Below are positions 1-7,551 of a stretch of 8,434 nucleotides of DNA, piece by piece. Source of the DNA: Nitrososphaerota archaeon (GTDB lineage Archaea; Thermoproteota; Nitrososphaeria; Nitrososphaerales; JAPUIC01); the NCBI GenBank assembly GCA_027297425.1, contig JAPUIC010000027.1, positions 1-8,434 on the forward strand, given 5' to 3'. The notes under the pieces were generated by a model. That model saw nothing but the letters and a program-made list of their open reading frames with translations, was not told the DNA's origin and made no database searches. The translations under genes and the position numbers were made by a program. Position 1 is the stretch's first letter; every line of letters begins with the position of its first letter.

Positions 1-1493
1 ACGATGGAGCTACTATCCTGAAGGAGATAGATGTTCAGCACCCAGCTGCGAAGATGATGGTAGAGATAAGCAAGACTACCGATAATGAAGTAGGGGATGG
101 TACTACATCTGCAGTTGTATTAGCTGGTGCATTATTGGAAAAGGCTGAAGATTTAATCTCAAAGAATGTACATCCTACTGTGATAGTTAGTGGATATAGA
201 AAGGCTCTTCGTAAAGCAATAGAAGTATTAGAAAAGGTAGCAATCAAGGTTAGTCCTACCGATAAAAAAGCATTAATGCAGGTCTGCAGGACAAGTATGC
301 TATCCAAACTTGTATCAAGGGAGGCTGAACCACTCGCAAATCTAGTCGTGGATGCACTTATCGAAATCGCAGAGAAGACTCCTGACGGCTATAAGGTCGA
401 TATTGATAATCTCAAAGTAGACAAAAAGGCCGGAGGATCCTTGAGTGATACCACGTTAATTAAAGGAATTATTCTGGACAAAGAGGTCGTCCATTCAGGT
501 ATGCCGAAGAGAATTACGAAAGCAAAGATTGCCCTGTTAAACTCACCCCTTGAGATTGAAAAAACTGAATTCGATGCCAAGATTAACATAACTGATCCTG
601 AGCAGATGAAGATGTTCTTAGACGAAGAAAATAATATGCTCAAAGGCATGGTCGATAAGCTGGTTGATAGCGGTGCTAATGTTGTAGTATGTCAGAAAGG
701 AATTGATGATATGGCTCAACACTATCTGGCAAAGGCCAACATTCTGACAGTTAGACGCGTTAAACAAAGTGACATCGACAAACTAGCTAAAGCGACCGGT
801 GGAATAGTTGTATCTACTATAGACGATCTATCGGTAAAAGACCTAGGATTCGCGCAATTAGTGGAGGAGAGAAAGATCGAAGATGACAAGTGGGTCTTCG
901 TTGAGGGGTGTAAGAATCCTGATGCCGTAACGATATTCATTAGAGGAGGATCCTCAAAAATAGTTGATGAAGCGGATCGTTCACTTCATGATGCAATAAT
1001 GGTGTGCAAGGATGTTATTGAGAATCCTTCTATCGTAGCTGGAGGCGGGTCTATTGAAATGCAGGTTGCTCAAGAAGTTAGAAACTGGTCGAATACCCTC
1101 TCTGGAAGGGAACAGTTAGCTGTGCAGAAGTATGCAGATGCTATGGAGTCAATACCTCTCACCTTGGCCACGAACGCTGGGATGGATCCAATTGATACAC
1201 TAGTAGAGTTAAAGGCCGCTCATAAGAAAGGTAAATTGTGGGCAGGAATTGCAATGCCTGAGGGGAAGGTAATGGATCTTAAGGCTAAGGAAATCTTTGA
1301 ACCTTTGGCAGTAAAGCTCCAAATCCTAAAGTCCTGCACAGAATCAGTTTCTATGATCCTTAGGATTGATGACGTCATCGCTGCAACTAAGATGGCGGCT
1401 CCACCTATGCCTCCTGGCGGAGATATGGGCGGAATGGGCGGAATGGGCGGAATGGGCGGAATGGGCGGAATGGGCGGAATGGGCGATATGTGA
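1..1493 (+). CDS. thsA: Thermosome (group II chaperonin) subunit, 5'-truncated by the window edge
   Basis: This is a subunit of the archaeal group II chaperonin, a cytosolic double-ring ATPase that encloses and folds proteins without a separate GroES-like lid. The reading frame is open from the first base; the first complete codon is at position 3 and about 60 N-terminal residues are probably missing. An internal ATG at 54 is not the start, because the conserved DGATILKEIDVQHPAAK stretch lies upstream of it in frame. Visible family motifs are the nucleotide-binding GDGTTSAVVLAGALL, whose Asp is the usual catalytic residue; an apical domain with the built-in lid helix region (INITDPEQMKMFLDEENNM); VAGGGSIEMQVA; and TNAGMDPIDTLVELKA near the C-terminal equatorial domain. 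The protein ends in a Gly-Gly-Met tail that normally projects into the central cavity. It converges with the minus-strand genes: its TGA is 10 bases from the stop of the proposed 45-codon frame. Which paralogue (alpha, beta or other) it is cannot be told here, so the symbol is approximate. Confidence 0.97.
   Translation, partial: DGATILKEIDVQHPAAKMMVEISKTTDNEVGDGTTSAVVLAGALLEKAEDLISKNVHPTVIVSGYRKALRKAIEVLEKVAIKVSPTDKKALMQVCRTSMLSKLVSREAEPLANLVVDALIEIAEKTPDGYKVDIDNLKVDKKAGGSLSDTTLIKGIILDKEVVHSGMPKRITKAKIALLNSPLEIEKTEFDAKINITDPEQMKMFLDEENNMLKGMVDKLVDSGANVVVCQKGIDDMAQHYLAKANILTVRRVKQSDIDKLAKATGGIVVSTIDDLSVKDLGFAQLVEERKIEDDKWVFVEGCKNPDAVTIFIRGGSSKIVDEADRSLHDAIMVCKDVIENPSIVAGGGSIEMQVAQEVRNWSNTLSGREQLAVQKYADAMESIPLTLATNAGMDPIDTLVELKAAHKKGKLWAGIAMPEGKVMDLKAKEIFEPLAVKLQILKSCTESVSMILRIDDVIAATKMAAPPMPPGGDMGGMGGMGGMGGMGGMGGMGDM
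1428..1481 (+). repeat. Six perfect tandem copies of a 9-base unit encoding the Gly-Gly-Met tail
   Basis: The unit GGCGGAATG (Gly-Gly-Met) occurs six times in a row with no base change, followed by a variant unit GGCGATATG (Gly-Asp-Met) and the stop. A Gly-Asp-Met unit (GGAGATATG) also precedes the array. GGM tails are typical of thermosome subunits, so the protein feature is expected. The complete lack of synonymous variation between copies suggests recent expansion or homogenisation by slippage, which is an inference. Confidence 0.95.
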
Positions 1494-1503
1494 GCCCTTG
1501 GTC

Positions 1504-1641
1504 TTAGTAAGCTCTCTTAACTAGTCTACCTCTCTCAATCGCCATATCTGATGCGGCAACTTCGTAGCGTATGCTATCTAACACAAAGCTTCTGATGCCT
1601 AGTGGTGGGTTGGACCTAGATATCTTCCCGCCATAAAACAT
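1504..1641 (-). CDS. Possible small protein of 45 residues downstream of guaA
   Basis: An ATG at 1641 opens a 45-codon frame ending in TAA, between the guaA stop (42 bases upstream) and the convergent thermosome stop (10 bases downstream). It starts MFYGGKISRSNPPLGIRSF and ends MAIERGRLVKRAY. The codon directly upstream in frame is TGA, so the frame cannot be longer at the 5' end. The product would be small, basic and soluble, with a PPLG turn followed by a stretch that reads like an amphipathic helix (VLDSIRYEVAASDMAIERGRLVKR). Composition is balanced and not low-complexity, and the frame fills 138 of the 190 bases between the flanking genes, as expected of a compact genome. No clear ribosome binding site is seen, and I do not recognise the family. 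A frame of this length can arise by chance, so the call is tentative; it could be cotranscribed with guaA. Confidence 0.5.
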   Translation of the reverse strand: MFYGGKISRSNPPLGIRSFVLDSIRYEVAASDMAIERGRLVKRAY

Positions 1642-1662
1642 TCACGAATTTGGCAACGTAAT

Positions 1663-1680
1663 TGTTAGAGCCCGCTAACA
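1663..1680 (-). other. Short inverted repeat just after guaA
   Basis: TGTTAG and CTAACA form a perfect 6-base stem around a 6-base loop, starting four bases after the guaA stop codon. It could fold in the transcript and mark the 3' end of guaA or separate it from the 45-codon frame. There is no oligo-T run after it on the minus strand, so it does not look like a standard archaeal or bacterial intrinsic terminator. A chance repeat of this size is possible. Confidence 0.35.
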
Positions 1681-1683
1681 CAT

Positions 1684-3258
1684 TTACTGGGGTTCAATCG
1701 TTGCTGGAGGCTTATTCGATACTCCATAAGTAACCCAAGTCACATCGGGAACCTCATTAGTGATCCTGCTACTGATCCGTTCCAAGAGGTCATAAGGAAG
1801 CTTAGACCAATTTGCAGTCATTGCGTCATCAGACTCTATGACTCGTATAGTTACGATATGGCCATATATTCCTTCATCACCCTGGACACCAGTAGCTCGA
1901 TCATCACCGACTATCGCAAAGGCTTGCCAGACATGATCATATAGATCTGCTTTTTTAAGTTCCTGATCCACGATCTCACTGGCCTTCCGACATATCGATA
2001 CTTTCTCATTTGTTACTTCCCCTATTACTCTGACAGCGAGTCCAGGACCGGGAAATGGGTGTCTCTTTGTGATTTCATCAGGGATGCCTAGAATCGAAGC
2101 GATCTCTCTAACCTCATCTTTGTAGAGGTCTCTTAATGGCTCTAAGAGTTTGAATCCTATTTCAGATGGCAATCCTCCTACATTATGGTGACTTTTTATC
2201 TTAGAAGAGGTGCCTGATGTACCTGCACTTTCGACGACATCCGGATATAATGTACCTTGGGCTAGCCATGAAAATGGACCCATCTCGCCACTCTTTTCAG
2301 TGAAGACCTTTATGAATTCCTCACCAATAATCTTTCGTTTATGTTCCGGGTCTATGATACCTTTCAATTTGTCTAAGAACCTAACTCTTGCATCCACAAT
2401 AATGACTTTCATATCGAATGAATCTTTCAGGATCTTGACTACCCATTCATTCTCTCCCTCTCTCAATAAGCCATGATCTACAAAGATACAAGTTAACCTA
2501 TCTCCTATAGCTTTATGAATTAACAGTGCTGTCGTAGATGAATCAACTCCACCGCTTAGAGCGCAAAAGACTTGCTCTTCTCCTCCGATTCGTTTCTTGA
2601 TTGTTTCTATACTGGTCTCGATGAAGGGCCCCATCTGCCACGCACCCTTACACTTACATATCTCGAAAGCAAAATTCTCCAAGATTTTCGTACCACCTTC
2701 GGTATGAGTTACTTCGGGATGGAATTGAACACCATATAATCGCTTTTCCTTATTTCTTATTGCGGCATAGGCGGAGCTATCGGATGATGCTATAGTTTCA
2801 AATTCGGAGGGTAGTCTTTCGATCTTATCTCCATGACTCATCCATGAAGTTATTTTATCAGGAATTTTTACGAATAGATCTTTGTGGTCAGTAATATGAA
2901 GCGTAGCCTTTCCATATTCTCTAGTCCCGGTTCTAGATACCTGTCCCCCGAACTCCTTAGCTAGGAGTTGGAGACCATAACATATCCCTAAGATTGGAAC
3001 TCCTATTTCTAATATAGCATGATCAAATGAGGGTGCATCAGACGAAAATACACTTGAAGGCCCTCCAGAGAAGATAATGCCTTTAACATTTTTCTTAAGG
3101 AGGTCCTCTGAAGTTATAGTGTTTGGAACTAACTCTGAAAAAACTCCTAGAGCTCTGAACCTTCTACAGATTAAATGACCATATTGGGCACCGAAGTCGA
3201 GAACAACAATTTCCTCTGGTTTAGAACCATTCGCTCTATCTCCAGTGGTACTGTTCAT
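1684..3258 (-). CDS. guaA: GMP synthase (glutamine-hydrolysing), single-chain
   Basis: The enzyme converts XMP to GMP using ATP and ammonia released from glutamine, the last step of guanine nucleotide synthesis in the cytosol. The 524-residue protein has both domains in one chain. The N-terminal class I glutamine amidotransferase (about residues 17-200) shows DFGAQYGHLI, the nucleophile Cys93 in LGICYG, and His180/Glu182 in VQFHPEV. The C-terminal ATP pyrophosphatase and dimerisation part (about 207-524) shows the P-loop SGGVDSS (235-241), TLYPDVVES, SHHNVGGLP, RHPFPGPGLAVR and a KPPATIEPQ end, where bacterial enzymes usually have KPPGTIEWE. Length matches bacterial GuaA (about 525). Many methanogens and other euryarchaea split these domains between two genes. 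The ATG start at 3258 shares one base with the stop of the upstream gene (TAATG), which argues for translational coupling and supports this start. About 16 residues precede the first conserved strand. Confidence 0.97.
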   Translation of the reverse strand: MNSTTGDRANGSKPEEIVVLDFGAQYGHLICRRFRALGVFSELVPNTITSEDLLKKNVKGIIFSGGPSSVFSSDAPSFDHAILEIGVPILGICYGLQLLAKEFGGQVSRTGTREYGKATLHITDHKDLFVKIPDKITSWMSHGDKIERLPSEFETIASSDSSAYAAIRNKEKRLYGVQFHPEVTHTEGGTKILENFAFEICKCKGAWQMGPFIETSIETIKKRIGGEEQVFCALSGGVDSSTTALLIHKAIGDRLTCIFVDHGLLREGENEWVVKILKDSFDMKVIIVDARVRFLDKLKGIIDPEHKRKIIGEEFIKVFTEKSGEMGPFSWLAQGTLYPDVVESAGTSGTSSKIKSHHNVGGLPSEIGFKLLEPLRDLYKDEVREIASILGIPDEITKRHPFPGPGLAVRVIGEVTNEKVSICRKASEIVDQELKKADLYDHVWQAFAIVGDDRATGVQGDEGIYGHIVTIRVIESDDAMTANWSKLPYDLLERISSRITNEVPDVTWVTYGVSNKPPATIEPQ

Positions 3259-3821
3259 TATTTTGACTTCTCTAGCATCCTACTAAAAGCCCAGTTTATC
3301 GTGTTAAAAATCTCTCCCAATCTTTTCTGATCCCGATAATTATTAATCGTAATATTCTTCAGCACACCATCTTTCTCCTCTACAAGATAATCGATAATCT
3401 CCTTAGCATTCAATTTACCTTGGGATACTTGACCACGATCCTTTTCCCTCATGCCCTCTAGGATGCGATTAACGAAAAACGACCTAAATGGTGGTGTTGT
3501 AGAGAGCAACTTCAGATCTGCAGCTATGCTAATTACAACCTTATCGGAATCGACCTTTGCTGTACCAAGAACCTTTCCATCTTTGGCCCTTCGTATCTCG
3601 ACACTTTCCTGTCCTTCTACCTTATTTCCCTGTACCTCTTTCTTCTCTTCGGCATCAGGTAGTTCGGAAGCAGTCTTAAAACTGGTACTGCGAAGGACGC
3701 TATCCATTACGAGGACTACCTCCTTCATTCTCGATATCTCTTCCTCCAGGTCAGAAATTTTTCCCTCAAACCAACTTTTGAGGTCGGCTGCCCGTTTTAT
3801 CTCATCGTCAGCATAAGGCAT
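3258..3821 (-). CDS. Conserved-looking protein of unknown function, coupled to guaA
   Basis: I do not recognise this 187-residue protein. It has no signal peptide and no membrane segment, so it is probably cytosolic. Residues 5-45 are rich in charged residues with hydrophobic heptad spacing and should form a coiled coil. Residues 50-75 look like a flexible charged linker. Residues 75-105 look beta-rich (VEIRRAKDGKVLGTAKV, KVVISIA), followed by a helical stretch with PPFRSFFVNRILEGM, a second charged loop, and a C-terminal part with GVLKNITINNY and a final helix NTINWAFSRMLEK. The ATG at 3821 follows a TATA-like box by a distance suited to a leaderless or near-leaderless transcript. The stop overlaps the guaA start by one base, so the two are very likely cotranscribed and translationally coupled. 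The coupling suggests matched synthesis with GMP synthase, but no functional link can be read from the sequence. Confidence 0.88.
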   Translation of the reverse strand: MPYADDEIKRAADLKSWFEGKISDLEEEISRMKEVVLVMDSVLRSTSFKTASELPDAEEKKEVQGNKVEGQESVEIRRAKDGKVLGTAKVDSDKVVISIAADLKLLSTTPPFRSFFVNRILEGMREKDRGQVSQGKLNAKEIIDYLVEEKDGVLKNITINNYRDQKRLGEIFNTINWAFSRMLEKSK

Positions 3822-3846
3822 CTATAATTTGAGGGAAAATTAGACT

Positions 3847-3854
3847 ATTAAATA
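3847..3854 (-). promoter_or_regulatory. Candidate archaeal TATA box for the 187-residue gene and guaA
   Basis: On the minus strand the 68-base gap after dnaJ contains TATTTAAT, centred about 29 bases before the ATG at 3821. Initiation about 25 bases downstream would give a transcript starting at or within a few bases of the ATG. The gap is AT-rich throughout, which makes a chance match easier. A 5-base inverted repeat (AATTT-6-AAATT, 3826-3841) lies between box and start. Confidence 0.45.
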
Positions 3855-3889
3855 TTACCTGAATTATTTCACGATACCTACTAACAAAC

Positions 3890-4978
3890 TCAAGCGTTTT
3901 CTTCCTTCATTAACTCAGTTAGCAACCGTTTCTCCTTAGAGGACAACTTAGTTGGAACAACTAGATCAACTTTGACATAGAGATCACCCTTTCCGTAACC
4001 TTGAAGCTTCGGCATACCTTTTCCTTTGATTCTAAAGACAGTTCCAGCTTGAGTACCAGATGGAACCTTAAGCTTAACATGCCCATCTAGGCTGGGAACT
4101 TCCAGGTTTGCGCCTAGCGCGGCCTGAGTGAAAGTAATTTTTCGCTCATGAACTAGATGGCTGTCCTGTCTCTGAAATGAAGGATGCGGTTTAACATGAA
4201 CAAAGACATAAAGATCACCGGGTTCACCACCACCAACAGGTGCATCTCCCTCCCGTCGTATTCTTAGCCGTGCACCATCCTCAATCCCTTGAGGAATCTT
4301 TACCTCGATTTTTCTTCTAACCTGAACCACGCCGTTTCCTCTGCATGATGTACACGGTTTGTCTATGATCGTACCCTGACCACCACAACTTCTACAGGCC
4401 TCTAGCCTTACCACCTGGGCAAACCCTGAGGACATCACCCTACGCACCTGCCCTGCTCCACCGCAGGTTGAACATTTTCTAGGACTAGACCCAGGTTCAG
4501 CTCCTAAACCAGTGCACCTATCGCATCTACCAGATCTAGGAATCTCTATTTCCCTCGTAAGTCCCTTAGCTGCTTCTATAAGCTCTATTTCGGTTTCATA
4601 AACTAGATCCTGACCTCTAGTAAGGCGTTGCTCACTTCCTCCTCCCCCGAAAAAAATATCGAAGATACTTCCAAACCCTCCGAAACCCCCACCTATATCT
4701 CTAAAAATTTCGTCAAAATTGGTGCTTCGGAATATGTCATCGTTAGTGTATCTGCCCCTAATCCCTGCGTGCCCGAATTGATCATACTGACTCCTCTTTT
4801 GGTCATCAGAGAGTACAGCGTAAGCCTCAGAAATCTCTTTAAATTTCTCTTCAGATCCTGCACTCTTATTTCTGTCAGGGTGATATTTGAGGGCTAACTT
4901 CCTGTAAGCATTCTTAATTTCCTCTTTCCTTGCATTTTTAGAAACATCGAGTGTCTCGTAGTAGTCCTTCTTTTCCAA
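3890..4978 (-). CDS. dnaJ: Chaperone protein DnaJ, type I (Hsp40)
   Basis: DnaJ delivers unfolded substrates to DnaK and stimulates its ATPase. This 362-residue protein is a complete class A J-protein. It has a J domain at residues 4-70 with the HPD motif at 33-35; a short Gly/Phe-rich linker at about 97-114 (GGGFGGFGSIF); and a zinc-finger domain with four CxxCxGxG-type repeats whose cysteine pairs are at 152/155, 169/172, 195/198 and 209/212. The C-terminal substrate-binding beta domains run to about residue 340. The start is TTG at 4978. It is nearly forced: the frame upstream reaches the dnaK stop after only 12 codons, with no ATG, GTG or other TTG among them, and the J domain begins right after it. 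It lies 36 bases after dnaK and is probably cotranscribed with it. No ribosome binding site is evident. Confidence 0.96.
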   Translation of the reverse strand: MEKKDYYETLDVSKNARKEEIKNAYRKLALKYHPDRNKSAGSEEKFKEISEAYAVLSDDQKRSQYDQFGHAGIRGRYTNDDIFRSTNFDEIFRDIGGGFGGFGSIFDIFFGGGGSEQRLTRGQDLVYETEIELIEAAKGLTREIEIPRSGRCDRCTGLGAEPGSSPRKCSTCGGAGQVRRVMSSGFAQVVRLEACRSCGGQGTIIDKPCTSCRGNGVVQVRRKIEVKIPQGIEDGARLRIRREGDAPVGGGEPGDLYVFVHVKPHPSFQRQDSHLVHERKITFTQAALGANLEVPSLDGHVKLKVPSGTQAGTVFRIKGKGMPKLQGYGKGDLYVKVDLVVPTKLSSKEKRLLTELMKEENA

Positions 4979-5014
4979 TGTAGATCGTTTTGTTAAGTTA
5001 CTATGAATAAGGAG

Positions 5015-6961
5015 TTAGTCCTTCTGCTCCTTCTTCTCCTCCTCCTTTCCACTTTCCGCTGTCCCCTTCCCTTCTTCTTCCACTACTTCATAATCCGCAT
5101 CGACTACGTTTTCCTTAGGACCATCCTTGTCGCTACCATCTTGAGAACTCTGAGGCTGTTCACCCTTCTGTTCCTGAGCGGCTTGTGCATATACAGAAGT
5201 ACTAATTTCGCGAAGTAGATTGCTTAGAGCATCTGAACTAACCTTGATCTTTTCAATCTCTTTAGATTCTATGGTCTGCTTTAGTTCTGTAACGGAACCA
5301 TCGATCTTAGATATCTGATCGGCTGACAGTTTATCCTTTAAGTCAGTCTTCGTGCGCTCGGCACTGTAAACAAGCGAGTCGGCAGTATTTCTGATCTCCA
5401 CCTCATCCCTCTTCTTCTTATCCTCTTCAGCGTATTTCCCTGCTTCACTTACCATCTTATTGATATCATCTTTTTCTAGTTTTGAGGATGCAGTTATGGT
5501 GATTTTTTGTTCTTTACTAGTAGCCATATCTTTTGCGGAGACCTCTAATATGCCGTCTGCGTTAATGTCAAAAGTTACTTCTATCTGCGGTATACCCCTT
5601 GGCGATGGTGGAATCCCCTCTAAGTTGAACATTCCAAGAGATACATTATCAGGGGCCATTGGCCTTTCACCCTGAAGAACATGGATTGTTACTGCACTTT
5701 GATTATCAGCAGCAGTACTGAAAGTTTGGCTCTTCTTGGTAGGAATAGTTGTGTTACGTTCGATCAACTTTGTCGCCACTCCACCCAATGTTTCAATACC
5801 AAGCGTTAATGGTGTTACATCAAGAAGAAGAACATCACTTACTTCACCCGATAAGACACCTCCTTGAATCGCTGCTCCCATTGCAACACATTCCATTGGG
5901 TCTATTCCTCCTTCAGGATCCTTTCCCATAACATCAGCTATAAACTTCTGGACTATCGGCATCCTTGTTGGACCTCCTACTAAGATAATCTTCTGAACTT
6001 CATTCGACTGAATCTTCGCGTCTTGTAACGCCTGAGTTACTGGTGCTCTACAACGGTCTATTATAGGAGAGACAAGATCTTCAAGTTTTGCTCTTGACAA
6101 GTTGATACTTAGATGCTTAGGCCCACTAGCATCTGCGGTGATATATGGTAAGTTAATGTCAGTAGTGGGTGTCGTTGACAATTCTATTTTGGCCTTTTCA
6201 ACCGCGTCCCTTACTCTCATGAGAGCCATCGTATCTGTCTTGATATCCACTCCGCTCTCTTTCTTGAACTCTTGAGCGATAAAATCAATCAGAAGGTTAT
6301 CCATATCTGTCCCCCCGAGTTTTGTATCTCCACTAGTTGATCGTACTTCAAAAACCCCACCACCAAAATCCATTATCGAGACATCAAGAGTTCCACCCCC
6401 GAAATCAAATACCATGATCTTCATGTCGGTACCTCCCTTATCTATACCATATGCGAGTGAGGCAGCGGTAGGTTCGTTAATGATCCTAACTACTTCTAAT
6501 CCTGCGATAGTCCCTGCATCTTTGGTAGCTTGCCGTTGGTTGTCATCGAAATAAGCTGGAACCGTTATGACTGCCTTCTTTATACTCTGGCCTAAGAAAG
6601 CCTCGGAGTCTCTTTTTATCTTCTGGAGGATAAATGATGAGATCTGTTGTGGGGTGAACTCTTTACTACCAACATGAATTTTTTCACTAGAACCCATCTT
6701 TCTCTTGACGGCATAAATGGTACCTTCGGGATTGGTTACTGCTTGTCTTCGAGCAGGTTCTCCAACGAGTAGCTCTTCATCTTTGGTAAATGCCACATAC
6801 GAGGGAAACGCTTTCCCTGCTATAGTCGTTCCTTCAGCGCTAGGGATGATTGTAGGCCTCCCACCCATTATAATAGCAGAAGCTGAGTTACTTGTACCCA
6901 GATCTATGCCTATAATTCTCTCTCTCTTTGAATCTTCATCTGAAGGTTTTGGATCGCTCAA
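5015..6961 (-). CDS. dnaK: Chaperone protein DnaK (Hsp70)
   Basis: DnaK is the ATP-dependent Hsp70 chaperone that binds and releases exposed hydrophobic segments in the cytosol. The 648-residue protein is full length. The nucleotide-binding domain has IIGIDLGTSNS (16-26), VFDFGGGTLDVSI (184-196) and ILVGGPTRMP (326-335). The interdomain linker DVLLLD is at 376-381, followed by the substrate-binding beta domain, the helical lid and a charged acidic tail containing VVDADYEVVEEE and a Lys/Glu-rich end. The roughly 25-residue insertion found in the nucleotide-binding domain of Gram-negative DnaK is missing near residues 90-105, as in Gram-positive and archaeal forms. The start is TTG at 6961, overlapping the grpE TGA by four bases. 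No other standard start codon lies between it and the first conserved strand, so the protein carries an unusual hydrophilic extension of about 15 residues. It is the middle gene of grpE-dnaK-dnaJ. Confidence 0.97.
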   Translation of the reverse strand: MSDPKPSDEDSKRERIIGIDLGTSNSASAIIMGGRPTIIPSAEGTTIAGKAFPSYVAFTKDEELLVGEPARRQAVTNPEGTIYAVKRKMGSSEKIHVGSKEFTPQQISSFILQKIKRDSEAFLGQSIKKAVITVPAYFDDNQRQATKDAGTIAGLEVVRIINEPTAASLAYGIDKGGTDMKIMVFDFGGGTLDVSIMDFGGGVFEVRSTSGDTKLGGTDMDNLLIDFIAQEFKKESGVDIKTDTMALMRVRDAVEKAKIELSTTPTTDINLPYITADASGPKHLSINLSRAKLEDLVSPIIDRCRAPVTQALQDAKIQSNEVQKIILVGGPTRMPIVQKFIADVMGKDPEGGIDPMECVAMGAAIQGGVLSGEVSDVLLLDVTPLTLGIETLGGVATKLIERNTTIPTKKSQTFSTAADNQSAVTIHVLQGERPMAPDNVSLGMFNLEGIPPSPRGIPQIEVTFDINADGILEVSAKDMATSKEQKITITASSKLEKDDINKMVSEAGKYAEEDKKKRDEVEIRNTADSLVYSAERTKTDLKDKLSADQISKIDGSVTELKQTIESKEIEKIKVSSDALSNLLREISTSVYAQAAQEQKGEQPQSSQDGSDKDGPKENVVDADYEVVEEEGKGTAESGKEEEKKEQKD

Positions 6962-7545
6962 TCTACGTGAACCCCCGATTCATCGGTATCTACTATTCTA
7001 ACCTTTCGGGTCACCTCAACCATACTAGTTCTTACCACTTTATCGTGCAACAAGTAACCCTTCCTAGCTTCTGAAATAATAATACCTTCATCAAGATCAG
7101 TCATTTCTCTAAATGACACCGCCTCATGGAGGGCGGGATCGAACTTCTTCCCTAAAGTTTCGATCTCTTTTACCCCCTCACTCTCGAGCAGTTCCTTAAG
7201 ATCATCTCTGATCATTAGAATCCCATCAAGGACACCGGTAGTAGCCAACTCATCTTTTTGGGATTCTGTAGCCCTCTTAAGGTTGTCAAGGATATCTAAA
7301 AGTCTCAGAATAATTTTCTCACTACCTATTCGTAAGAGTTGTTCAACCTCGCGACTCGTTCTCTTCTGATAGTTATCAAAATCTGCCTGAAGATACTTCA
7401 TCTTACTCATTGTAGTCTCTACTTTCACCTTCTCCTGCTCCAACTGCCCCTTGAGCTCTTCAACCTCTTCTCGAGATTGATCACTAGATTCCTTTAGTAC
7501 ATCAAGATTATCATTCTCTTTTTTATTCTTAGTCTTCGAACTCAA
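6958..7545 (-). CDS. grpE: GrpE, nucleotide exchange factor for DnaK
   Basis: GrpE is the dimeric cofactor that releases ADP from DnaK and so resets its substrate cycle. The 195-residue length is normal. Residues 1-25 are a polar, probably disordered tail. Residues about 25-100 are a long helix with coiled-coil character, including the family pattern ADFDNYQKR (54-62). Residues 104-128 continue the helical dimer region. The signature KFDPALHEAV is at 134-143 and the C-terminal beta wing contains GYLLHDKVVRTSMVEV. The start is TTG at 7545: the codon before it in frame is TAG, a GGTGA ribosome binding site lies six bases upstream, and the next possible starts would delete part of the helix. It is the first gene of the chaperone operon and its stop overlaps the dnaK start. 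Confidence 0.95.
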   Translation of the reverse strand: MSSKTKNKKENDNLDVLKESSDQSREEVEELKGQLEQEKVKVETTMSKMKYLQADFDNYQKRTSREVEQLLRIGSEKIILRLLDILDNLKRATESQKDELATTGVLDGILMIRDDLKELLESEGVKEIETLGKKFDPALHEAVSFREMTDLDEGIIISEARKGYLLHDKVVRTSMVEVTRKVRIVDTDESGVHVD

Positions 7546-7551
7546 CTATTT

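Noticed and set aside
54..56. ATG at 54 as the thermosome start
   Set aside because: Conserved chaperonin residues continue in frame upstream to the window edge, so this ATG is internal.
35..307. Minus-strand frame within the thermosome gene
   Set aside because: It lies opposite the highly conserved ATP-binding region of the thermosome and has no recognisable motif, so it is a shadow frame.
1494..1683. tRNA or other structured RNA gene in the convergent gap
   Set aside because: There is no cloverleaf and no T-loop consensus. Only the 6-base stem at 1663-1680 is seen, and the region is better explained by the 45-codon frame.
2210..2476. Plus-strand frame opposite guaA, and similar ones at 3451-3816, 4628-4897, 5460-5675, 6717-7001 and 8041-8274
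   Set aside because: All but the last lie wholly opposite well-supported minus-strand genes, and the last lies mostly so. They show no motifs and no independent start signals.
5003..5218. Plus-strand leucine-rich frame resembling a membrane peptide
   Set aside because: It is antisense to the Lys/Glu-rich tail of dnaK; CTC/CTT leucine codons are the complement of GAG/AAG. The minus-strand gene is unambiguous.
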